From: Stutzerimonas stutzeri
GTDB taxonomy: Bacteria > Pseudomonadota > Gammaproteobacteria > Pseudomonadales > Pseudomonadaceae
Length of the DNA: 64,000 bases
Assembly (NCBI RefSeq): GCF_000219605.1
Contig: NC_015740.1
Location: forward strand, 3,658,001 to 3,722,000
Reading direction: 5' to 3'
A program made the position numbers and the translations under genes. Positions 52,727 through 60,681 of the stretch are shown here, in pieces; positions within the stretch are counted from its first letter, which is position 1; each line of letters starts with the position of its first letter. The notes beneath the pieces were generated by a model. The model did no database searches. It was not told the DNA's origin and saw only the letters and a list, made by a program, of their open reading frames with translations.

Positions 52727-53530
52727 TCAGAACGACTCATCGTCCTCCGGTTCCTGGCCGCCCTTACGCTTTCGCTCCCGTGATTTGATCTTGGCCTGGG
52801 CCGCCAAGCTACTGTGTTGCAGGCGATAGGACTCGTTACCGGTTTCGACGATGTGGCAGTGGTGGGTCAGCCGATCCAGCAGGGCGGTGGTCATCTTGGC
52901 GTCGCCGAACACGCTCGACCATTCGGCGAAGCTCAGGTTGGTGGTGATCACCACGCTGGTGTGTTCGTACAGCTTGGACAGCAGGTGAAACAGCAACGCA
53001 CCGCCAGCCTGGCTGAACGGCAGATAACCCAGTTCGTCGAGGATGACCAGATCCATGCGCAGCAGTGCCTGGGCGATCCGCCCGGCTTTGCCGTCGTGTT
53101 TTTCGCGCTCCAGCAGATTGACCAGATCGACCGTGGAGTAGAAGCGCACGCGCTTACCGTGCCGGGTGATGCCGGACACGGCCAGCGCGGTGGCTAGGTG
53201 GGTTTTGCCGGTGCCTGGGCCACCGATCAGCACCACGTTCTGCGCGGTGTCGGTAAAGCTCAGGTTGGCCAGCTCGCTGATCAAGCGAGCGTCGGCGCTG
53301 GAGGCGCTGAAGTCGAAGCCGGCCAGATCGCGGTGCATCGGCAGCTTGGCCATGTTCATCTGGTGGCTCACCGAGCGCATGGCGCGATCTGTGTGCTCTT
53401 GTTCCAGCAGGTGTTCGAGCAGCCACTTGGACGAGGCTGTGTTCGACTCACCCTGAGCAGTTAACTCCGCCCAGGCCGTGGCCATGCCGTGCAGGCGCAG
53501 CTCCTTGAGTTCCGCCATCAAATCACGCAT
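52727..53530 (-). CDS. istB: IS21-family helper ATPase IstB
   Basis: The 267-residue AAA+ helper has Walker [17 protein letters not shown] and Walker [18 protein letters not shown], with a C-terminal [20 protein letters not shown] segment typical of the family. It starts at the ATG at 53528-53530 and overlaps istA by eight bases. Intact. Confidence 0.94.
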   Translation of the reverse strand: MRDLMAELKELRLHGMATAWAELTAQGESNTASSKWLLEHLLEQEHTDRAMRSVSHQMNMAKLPMHRDLAGFDFSASSADARLISELANLSFTDTAQNVVLIGGPGTGKTHLATALAVSGITRHGKRVRFYSTVDLVNLLEREKHDGKAGRIAQALLRMDLVILDELGYLPFSQAGGALLFHLLSKLYEHTSVVITTNLSFAEWSSVFGDAKMTTALLDRLTHHCHIVETGNESYRLQHSSLAAQAKIKSRERKRKGGQEPEDDESF

Positions 53531-55031
53531 GACCGACCTCCTCGGCCTGGCCACGCAGGCGGTCGTAGCGCGCCGTGTTAGCGACGGGGGCTTCCTTGAG
53601 CGACAAGTGGGTTTCGACGCTGGGTGGTGGTTCGGTCGCGGCCAGGCGCGCCACGACATTGAGGATGTGTTCGGCGCTCAGGCTGCCGCTTTCCAGTACC
53701 AGCTCAACAGCCACCAGCACCGCATCGAGCCCGGCGACTGGTACGGCAGCCAGAACTTGCGCCATGATCCGGTCACCGCCGGCATGACGCCCCAGACCGT
53801 GCTTAAGCTGACGCAGCGGCGCCGGCAGATCAGCAAAGGGCGCGCCGTTGCGCAGCGCACCGGGCTTGCGTTCGATCAGCGGGAGGTAGTGCTGCCAGTC
53901 ATAGCTGACCTGGTCGCGATCCAGCAAGCGGACATGGCTGGCGATCAGCGCGTCGTCAGCCACCACCTCGATTCGCGTCGGATACAAACGGCTGCTGACC
54001 CACTTACCCGCGTACTCACACGGCACCGAGTAGCGGTTGCGCCCGACGCTGACCAGGCAGGTGCTGGAGACCCGCGCAGGCCGCTCGACGTAACCGTCGA
54101 ATGGCGCTGGCACAGGCATCAGTTCAGCGTGCTCCAACTCCAGCACTTCGGCCACACTCAGACCGCTGTATTGAGGGTGCGTCAGCTCGTTCCAAAGCGC
54201 GCGGCAGCGCTGGCCCAGCCAGGCATTGAGTTCCTCGAAGGAGTGAAACTGGCAGTCCTGGGCGTCTAGCCAGATACGCCTGCGGCTGTCTTGCACGTTC
54301 TTTTCAACGATGCCCTTTTCCCAACCAGCGGCGACGTTGCAGAAGTCCGGATCAAGCAGGTAATGCGCGCACATCACCGCAAAGCGTGCATTCACCGCCC
54401 GGCCTTTGCCCTTATTGACCTTGTCGACGGCGGTCTTCATGTTGTCGTAGATGCCCCGGCGCGGCACGCCGCCCAAGGCGCCGAACGAGCGTGTATGGGC
54501 GTCAAATAACATCTCATGGCCCTGGCTCGGATACGCCACAAGCCAGAACGCACGGCTGGCACACAGCTTCAGATGTGCCACCTGCATACGCCGGTAAATG
54601 CCGCCGACCAGCAAGCCTTCCTCGCTCCAGTCAAACTGAAACGCCTCGCCAAGAGCAAAGGTCAGTGGCACAAAGGCCTGCGACGCCTTGTCCTGTCCCC
54701 CTCGCCAGGCACGGATAAACGCGGTGAGCTGGCTGTAGCCACCGTCATAACCATCGGCTTTGATTTGCGCCAACAGCGCCTTGGCACTGCGCCGCTGTTG
54801 CTTGGGGCGCAGCGAATCGGCTTTTAGCGCCTGCTCCAGCGTGGCGTGAAAAGGGCTGAGTTTGTTGAAGATCGCGCGGCGTTGGTAGACCGGCGGCTTG
54901 GCCTCAGGTGCTCTGACCCACTTGCGAATCGTGTTGCGCGCCAACCCGGTGCGCTTGGCTATCTCATGCAGCGACAGCTTGTCGCGGAAATACATCCGGC
55001 GAATTTTGCCCATCATTTCCATACTGATCAC
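53523..55031 (-). CDS. istA: IS21-family transposase IstA
   Basis: The 502-residue transposase has an N-terminal helix-turn-helix ([20 protein letters not shown]) and a DDE core ([28 protein letters not shown]). It is unlike the IstA at 13950 in sequence, so the window holds two separate IS21 lineages. Intact. Confidence 0.94.
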   Translation of the reverse strand: MISMEMMGKIRRMYFRDKLSLHEIAKRTGLARNTIRKWVRAPEAKPPVYQRRAIFNKLSPFHATLEQALKADSLRPKQQRRSAKALLAQIKADGYDGGYSQLTAFIRAWRGGQDKASQAFVPLTFALGEAFQFDWSEEGLLVGGIYRRMQVAHLKLCASRAFWLVAYPSQGHEMLFDAHTRSFGALGGVPRRGIYDNMKTAVDKVNKGKGRAVNARFAVMCAHYLLDPDFCNVAAGWEKGIVEKNVQDSRRRIWLDAQDCQFHSFEELNAWLGQRCRALWNELTHPQYSGLSVAEVLELEHAELMPVPAPFDGYVERPARVSSTCLVSVGRNRYSVPCEYAGKWVSSRLYPTRIEVVADDALIASHVRLLDRDQVSYDWQHYLPLIERKPGALRNGAPFADLPAPLRQLKHGLGRHAGGDRIMAQVLAAVPVAGLDAVLVAVELVLESGSLSAEHILNVVARLAATEPPPSVETHLSLKEAPVANTARYDRLRGQAEEVGHA

Positions 55032-55128
55032 CCTGTGTTCTCCTGCTCAAAAATTGAGCAGAAGCAGTTGAACACCTGGGTCAGTTTTCAGTCGGCAGAA
55101 CAGCCTCTACTGGGTCAGTTTTCGGTCA

Positions 55129-55704
55129 GCGGCAACAGTCGGCGAAGGGACTGGCCTGGGCCTGGCCCAGGTCTATGGTTTCGCCCGCCAATCCGGCGGG
55201 ACGGTGTCGATCCAGAGCGAGCTCGGCAAGGGAACCCGCGTGTCCTTGCTGCTACCGCGCATGGAACAGGCTGTCTGCGCCATACCGGAGGATCAGGATG
55301 CGTCCGTGCGGGCCGGCCGCCCGGCACGGGTGCTGGTGGTCGATGATGACGCCGAAGTGCGCGAAGCGATGGTCGCGATGCTCGATGAGCTGGGTTATCA
55401 GGTCGACGAAGCACCTTCGGCGGATGACGCGCTGGCGAGGCTGGCCGACCGGCGTCAGCCGGCCATCGACATCCTCCTGTCGGATGTAGTCATGCCTGGG
55501 CGGCTGGATGGTGTCGGCCTCGCCGAAGAAGTGCAGCGGCTCTATCCAACGATCCCGATCATCCTCGCATCCGGGTACACCACGCGGATTGCCACCGAGC
55601 CGGCGGTCAGGGTGCTGGCGAAACCGTTCAGCCATCAGGCCCTGGCCGAGACCCTGTCGGAAATCCTCGACTCGAATACGCCCGCGCCTCCCGCCGCGCC
55701 GTGA
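55129..55704 (+). pseudogene. Hybrid sensor histidine kinase, 3' fragment
   Basis: The reading frame is open from the IS21 edge and encodes the last part of a histidine-kinase ATPase domain (GEGTGLGLAQVYGFARQSGG) and a complete receiver domain (VLVVDDDAEVREAMVAML; ILLSDVVMPG with the phospho-acceptor aspartate; VLAKPFSHQALAETL). The 5' part with sensor and dimerisation domains is missing. This is the point where chromosomal backbone begins. Confidence 0.88.
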
Positions 55705-55779
55705 GCGCCCGGGCAGGCGCCACGCGTGCGAGGGTCGGTTCGCTCCCCTCCTTCCGTCGCTCCGCCCTGCCGCAGCCCC

Positions 55780-56895
55780 TTACCCGTAGATGGCCGGCTC
55801 CCGATAGTGCCGGGTGCACGCCTCGCCGTTCTCGCGGAACAGGTGGCACTTGTCGGCCTTGAGGCCGGCGGCGAAGGTCTCGCCCTCGGTGACGCGCAGG
55901 TTGCCGTCGACGCAGAGGGTGATCACATCCTGCAGACGTTCAAGGGTGAGGTGCAGCAGGTTGTACTGGCCCAGGCGCTCGGCCACGGTGATCTGGCCAT
56001 GGAACGTGAAATCGGCCTGATCCGGCATGACGAAGTGCTCCGGGCGAATGCCCAGGGTGAGCGGGTCGCCGGGGCTCACCGCGCTGCCGTCCACCGGCAG
56101 GGTCAGCGGGAAGCCGCTGGGCAGTTCGATGGTGACAGCCTCGGGGCTGGCGGAAATGGCCCTCACGTCGACGAAGTTCATCTGCGGCGAGCCGAGGAAG
56201 CCGGCGACGAAGCGGTTCTGCGGGTAGTGATAAAGGTGCAGCGGCTGACCGACCTGGGCAATCTCGCCGGCGTTGAGCACGACGATCTTGTCGGCCAGGG
56301 TCATGGCTTCGACCTGATCGTGGGTCACGTAGATCATGGTGGAGCGGATGCGCTGGTGCAGGCGGGCGATCTCGATGCGCATCTGCACGCGGAGGAAGGC
56401 ATCGAGGTTCGACAACGGTTCGTCGAACAGGAAAACCTTCGGCTCGCGGACCATGGTGCGACCGATGGCGACACGCTGGCGCTGACCGCCGGAGAGGTCC
56501 TTGGGCTTGCGTTCGAGCAGCTTGTCCAACTGCAGGATCGCCGCGGCCGCCTCGACGCGACGCGCGATCTCGCGTTTCTCGACACTGGCAAGCTTGAGGC
56601 CGAAGGCCATGTTCTCGGCCACTGTCATGTGCGGATAGAGCGCGTAGGACTGGAACACCATGCCCACCGAACGGTCCTTGGGGGGCAGGTCGTTGACGCG
56701 CTGGTTGTCGATGAACAGGTCACCGGAGGTGATGTCCTCGAGCCCGGCGATCAGCCGCAGCAGGGTGGACTTGCCGCAGCCGGAGGGGCCGACGAAGACG
56801 ACGAACTCACCGTCTTCGATATCCAGGTCGATATGCCGGGTAATGGGCGTACCGTCGTAACTCTTGCAGATGTCGCGCAGCGTGACACTGGCCAT
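55780..56895 (-). CDS. malK: Maltose/maltodextrin ABC transporter ATPase MalK
   Basis: The 371-residue protein has the length of MalK. It has Walker A GPSGCGKST, signature LSGGQRQR, Walker B VFLFDEP and a C-terminal OB-fold regulatory part (LGIRPEHFVMPD). It powers import through the MalF/MalG membrane channel at the cytoplasmic face. It lies just downstream of the alpha-glucosidase gene on the same strand. Confidence 0.88.
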   Translation of the reverse strand: MASVTLRDICKSYDGTPITRHIDLDIEDGEFVVFVGPSGCGKSTLLRLIAGLEDITSGDLFIDNQRVNDLPPKDRSVGMVFQSYALYPHMTVAENMAFGLKLASVEKREIARRVEAAAAILQLDKLLERKPKDLSGGQRQRVAIGRTMVREPKVFLFDEPLSNLDAFLRVQMRIEIARLHQRIRSTMIYVTHDQVEAMTLADKIVVLNAGEIAQVGQPLHLYHYPQNRFVAGFLGSPQMNFVDVRAISASPEAVTIELPSGFPLTLPVDGSAVSPGDPLTLGIRPEHFVMPDQADFTFHGQITVAERLGQYNLLHLTLERLQDVITLCVDGNLRVTEGETFAAGLKADKCHLFRENGEACTRHYREPAIYG

Positions 56896-56970
56896 CGTTG
56901 TTGTTCTCCGTAGATGTCGCCATGCACTTCGTTCGTTCGCAGCGGCGGGCCGCCCCGCCGCTGCCGGCCC

Positions 56971-58599
56971 CTACCGCGCCAGCCGCGCGTAGCCGAAGCC
57001 GTGCGCCGGCAACCGCGCCCAGTGGTCATCGTACTCGGCGAAACTCGCCGGCACGTCCACCAGCGGCACCGCCTGTGCCGGCAGCTCGTAGCTGCGTGGC
57101 AGGTCGCCGAGGTTGAACAGGCACAACCAGGCTTCCTCGCCCAGCCGGCGCTCGAATACCAGCAGGGCGTCGTCATGGTAGACCATGCGGATGTCGCCCT
57201 CGATCAGCAGGCGCTGCTCGCGCCGCCAGCCGAGGAAGCGCCGGTAGCAGTTGAGCATCGAATGCGGGTCGGCATCCTGCGCGGCCACCGACAGCGAGCG
57301 GTGCGAGTCGTCCACCGGCAGCCACGGCTGGCTGCCAGTGAAGCCGGCGTGATGCGCCTCGCTCTCCCAGGGCATCGGCGTGCGGCAGCCGTCGCGGCCC
57401 TTGAATTCCGGCCAGAAGGTGATGCCGTACGGATCGACCAGATCTTCATAGCGCAGTTCCGCCTCCGGCAGACCCAGCTCCTCGCCCTGATAGAGGCAGA
57501 CGCTGCCGCGCAGGGACAGCAGCAACGCCATCAGCACGCGGCCGCGCTCCGGATCGGGCCGGCCGTCGAGCGCCCAGCGGGTCATCACCCGCACCACATC
57601 GTGGTTGCCCATGGACCAGCACGACCAGCCATCGGCCAGCTCGCGCTCGATGCCCTCCACCGTGCGGCGGATATAGGCCGGGCTGCACTGTTCGGTCAGC
57701 AGGTCGAAGGAATAGGCCATGTGCAGGGTGTCGCCGCCACTGGTGTAGGCGGCCATGGTGCGCAGGGATTCGTCGCAGCCGATCTCGGCCACCGACGAAG
57801 CGCCGGGGTAACGCTGCAGCAGGGCGCGCAGGCGGCGCAGGAAGGCCAGGTTTTCCGGACGGGTCTTGTCGTAGATGTGCCGCTGGTAAGCGTAGGGGTT
57901 GTCCACGCGCACGCCGATACTGCCCTCGCGGATCTCCAGGTTCGGCGGGTTGTCGCGCAACTCGAGGTCGTGGAAGTAGAAGTTGGCGGCGTCCAGGCGG
58001 AAGCCGTCCACGCCGAGCTTGAGCCAGAACTCCATGTCATCGAGCAACTGATCCTGCACGGCCGGGCAGTGGAAATTCAGGTCCGGCTGGCTGGATAGGA
58101 AATTGTGCAGGTAGTACTGCCGGCGCCGGCTGTCCCAGCTCCACGCGGGGCCGCCGAAAACCGAGAGCCAGTTGTTCGGCACGGTGCCATCCGGCTTGGG
58201 GTCGGCCCAGACGTACCAGTCGGCCTTGTCGTTGTCGCGGCTGGAGCGGCTCTCCACGAACCAGGGGTGCTGGTCCGAGGAATGGTTGAGCACCTGGTCG
58301 ATCAGCACACGCATGCCGCGCTCGTGGCAGGCTTCCACCAGCCGGACGAAGTCATCCAGCGAGCCGAACAGCGGGTCGACGCCGCGGTAGTCGGCCACGT
58401 CGTAGCCGAAATCCTTCATCGGCGAAGTGAAGAAGGGCGACAGCCAGATGGCGTCGACGTTGAGGCTGGCGATGTAGTCCAGCTTGTGCAGCACGCCGGG
58501 CAGGTCGCCCACGCCATCGCCGTTGCTGTCGAAGAAGCTGCGCGGGTAGACCTGATAGATCACCCCGCCGCGCCACCAGTTCTGAAGTTGCTCGGACAT
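56971..58599 (-). CDS. GH13 alpha-glucosidase
   Basis: The 542-residue GH13 enzyme has WWRGGVIYQVYPRSFFDSNG at the N terminus, catalytic nucleophile in GFRLDAANF, acid/base in VAEIGCDE, and MGNHD. It hydrolyses alpha-1,4 (or alpha-1,6) glucosides taken up by the neighbouring transporter. There is no signal peptide, so it is cytoplasmic. I use the ATG at 58599 where the domain starts; the longer frame upstream to 58662 lacks support. Confidence 0.9.
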   Translation of the reverse strand: MSEQLQNWWRGGVIYQVYPRSFFDSNGDGVGDLPGVLHKLDYIASLNVDAIWLSPFFTSPMKDFGYDVADYRGVDPLFGSLDDFVRLVEACHERGMRVLIDQVLNHSSDQHPWFVESRSSRDNDKADWYVWADPKPDGTVPNNWLSVFGGPAWSWDSRRRQYYLHNFLSSQPDLNFHCPAVQDQLLDDMEFWLKLGVDGFRLDAANFYFHDLELRDNPPNLEIREGSIGVRVDNPYAYQRHIYDKTRPENLAFLRRLRALLQRYPGASSVAEIGCDESLRTMAAYTSGGDTLHMAYSFDLLTEQCSPAYIRRTVEGIERELADGWSCWSMGNHDVVRVMTRWALDGRPDPERGRVLMALLLSLRGSVCLYQGEELGLPEAELRYEDLVDPYGITFWPEFKGRDGCRTPMPWESEAHHAGFTGSQPWLPVDDSHRSLSVAAQDADPHSMLNCYRRFLGWRREQRLLIEGDIRMVYHDDALLVFERRLGEEAWLCLFNLGDLPRSYELPAQAVPLVDVPASFAEYDDHWARLPAHGFGYARLAR

Positions 58600-58746
58600 A
58601 CCACGTACCTTGAGTGAGCGTGAAGACGGGGCCACTCTAGGTGCGGCAAGCGGTCGCAACATCCTCCGGCGGCGGGCGGACGCAGGCGTAACAGGCGGGC
58701 GTAGCTGGCCTGCCGAGCGAGGGCGTAGAGCGACCCGGCGAGCCGG

Positions 58747-59295
58747 TCAGCGCACCCGCGCCGGGTTGCCGACCACGATGGCGCCGGCCGGCACGTCGCG
58801 GGTGACCACGCTGCCGGCACCGATCACCGCATCGTCGCCCACCGTCACACCCGGGAGGATGATCGCCCCGCCACCGACCCAGACGTTGCGACCGATATGG
58901 ATCGGCCGACCGAACTCCACGCCCGAACGACGCGCCTCGGGGTCACGCGGATGGTCGGCGGTGTAGAGCTGCACCGCCGGCCCGATCTGCGCACCGGCGC
59001 CGATGTGCACCTCGACCACATCGAGAATCACACAGTTGAAATTGAGAAAGGCGCCTTCGCCCAGGTGGATGTTGTAGCCGTAGTCGCAGTGGAACGGCGG
59101 ACGGATCACCGCGCCGGCACCGACCGAGGCCAGCCGCTCGGCCAGCAGCACCCGGCGCTCGTCCGGCGAGGCTGCCAGCGCTGCGTTGTAGCGCACCATC
59201 CAGGCCTTGGCCGCGGCCTGGTCGGCGAGGATTTCCGGGTCGCCTGGGTGGTACAGCTCGCCCGCCAGCATCTTCTGTTTCTCGCTCATCGCCAT
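58747..59295 (-). CDS. maa: Maltose O-acetyltransferase
   Basis: The 182-residue protein has a left-handed beta-helix of hexapeptide repeats (IGAGAQIGPAVQLYTADHP; WVGGGAIILPGVTVG) and the N-terminal Maa-type helix (EKQKMLAGELYHPGDPE). It transfers acetyl from acetyl-CoA to maltose or glucose, probably to prevent sugar overload. Its place beside the maltose genes supports this. The ATG at 59289 is an alternative start. Confidence 0.85.
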   Translation of the reverse strand: MAMSEKQKMLAGELYHPGDPEILADQAAAKAWMVRYNAALAASPDERRVLLAERLASVGAGAVIRPPFHCDYGYNIHLGEGAFLNFNCVILDVVEVHIGAGAQIGPAVQLYTADHPRDPEARRSGVEFGRPIHIGRNVWVGGGAIILPGVTVGDDAVIGAGSVVTRDVPAGAIVVGNPARVR

Positions 59296-59459
59296 GGCAA
59301 CGCCTCCTTCGCTGAAAGCCCGAGGGTGCCACAGCGCCCGGCGCGCCTTCCTCCTCCCTGACGGTCGCTAGCGGATGAGACGATCGACGGTCGCGCCTTC
59401 GCATTAACCGCCGGGCTCGACTAGGGTTGTTGCACCTCTCCCCGTCCGGAGCACTGCCC

Positions 59460-60083
59460 GTGAAACTGATCGGTCGCTACATGTCGCCATTCGTCCGCCG
59501 CGTCGGCGTCAGCTTGCATCTGCTGGATATACCGTTCACCAACGAGCCCCTCAGCGTTCTGACGGATAGTCTGAAGATCCGCGAATACTCGCCGCTGGGT
59601 CGAGTGCCCGCCTTGGTGCTGGACGATGGCCGGGTGCTGATCGACAGCAACGCCATCCTCGACCATTTCGATCAGCAGGCGGGCGCCGAGCGAGCGCTGC
59701 TGCCCCTGTCCGGCGCCGAGCGCAGCGAGGCGATGAACCTGCTGGCCTTCGCCGTCGGTGCCTGCGAGAAAACCGTGGCGGCGTACTACGAACGCGATCG
59801 TCGGCCGGAAGGACTGGTGTGGGACGATTGGTACCGCCATTGCGAAGACCAGGCGCGTGGCGCGCTGGCCTTGCTGGACGCACGCCAGGCCGAGCGCGGC
59901 GAGCGGCCCTTGCTGGGCGAACGCATGAGCCAGGTGGATATCAGCGCGGTGGTCGCCTATGACTTCGCCCGCCTTACCCTGCCCGACACGCTGGCGCCGG
60001 ACGGCGCATTCCCCCACCTGGCCTCAGCGTCTCAACGCGCCAACACCCTGCCCGCCTTCGCTCAGACGCAGTGGAAGGGCTGA
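59460..60083 (+). CDS. Glutathione S-transferase family protein
   Basis: The 207-residue protein starts at a GTG after GGAGC. It has a thioredoxin-like N terminus (LIGRYMSPFVRRVGVSLHLL; GRVPALVLDDG; IDSNAILDHFD) and a helical C-terminal domain. GSTs of this type conjugate glutathione or act as stress-related reductases. It is transcribed away from the maltose genes and is probably unrelated to them. Confidence 0.85.
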   Translation: MKLIGRYMSPFVRRVGVSLHLLDIPFTNEPLSVLTDSLKIREYSPLGRVPALVLDDGRVLIDSNAILDHFDQQAGAERALLPLSGAERSEAMNLLAFAVGACEKTVAAYYERDRRPEGLVWDDWYRHCEDQARGALALLDARQAERGERPLLGERMSQVDISAVVAYDFARLTLPDTLAPDGAFPHLASASQRANTLPAFAQTQWKG

Positions 60084-60129
60084 GCGGCGCACCGCAGGCG
60101 CGGGCTAACAGTACGCAGCCCCGACGTAC

Positions 60130-60545
60130 TCAGCGCGGCGCGCGAACCTGCGCCACCACCTCGTCCAGGGTCGGGTTGGCCTTGCCCATGCCATTGAAGA
60201 ACACCGCTGGGATGCCACCGTTGAGCACCGCAACGGTACGCTGCAGCTGCGCCTGCTGTTCGGCGCTGGGGTTGGTCGTCTCGGTACTGAAGTGACTGGA
60301 ACGCTGCACGGCGATGCCCATGCGGGTCAGCCCAGCCGCCAGCTCGTCGGCCCGCCGTGCGGCGTCGGAGGGGCAGTTGACCGGTGCGAAGACCATCACC
60401 ACGCCCGAGCGCGCGCCACCGGGACGAACCCCGAGGGGCTGCTTGCCGTGCCTGCCTGGAGCAGCGCCTCCTGCTGATGCCCGCTCCACAGCTTGTAGCC
60501 GAGACCCAGGACGGCGGCGATAAACAGGACGCGGGTCAGGCTCAT
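60130..60545 (-). pseudogene. Glutaredoxin-like small membrane-anchored protein with a frameshift
   Basis: An ATG at 60543-60545 opens a membrane helix (TRVLFIAAVLGLGYKLWSG) and runs to about 60396 in one frame, ending with a stop. The rest (VVMVFAPVNCPSDAARRADE; GGIPAVFFNGMGKANPTLDE) lies in another frame. Together they would make one protein of about 138 residues. A single-base change in a GC-rich run near 60400-60430 explains it. This may be a true frameshift or a sequencing error. Confidence 0.6.
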
Positions 60546-60681
60546 GGGCGGCCCCCGGCGTGCAGTGCGGCGCCGGGCGCACGCCGGCCGGTTCGCTGAG
60601 CTGTCTTCATCATCCGCCACGTCCCTGTTGTGCTGTACGGACAGCGAGCATAGCCGCTCGCCCGGGCGGCGGCGAGCGGCC

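Larger units (their letters stand above)
52542..55128 (-). mobile_element. IS21-family insertion sequence (second copy, different from the first)
   Basis: The 2587-base element has ends beginning TGATGGAAAATTGACCCA at the left and, on the other strand, TGACCGAAAACTGACCCA at the right. Each has internal GAAAnTTGACCCA/GAAAACTGACCCA repeats. It carries istA and istB on the minus strand. The flanks (GTTGGCGC on the left, GCGGCAAC on the right) show no target duplication, and both neighbours are cut genes, which points to an IS-linked deletion. Confidence 0.9.

Noticed and set aside
56914..58098. 394-codon open frame opposite the alpha-glucosidase
   Set aside because: The GH13 motifs on the minus strand leave no doubt; the plus frame is a GC-driven shadow.
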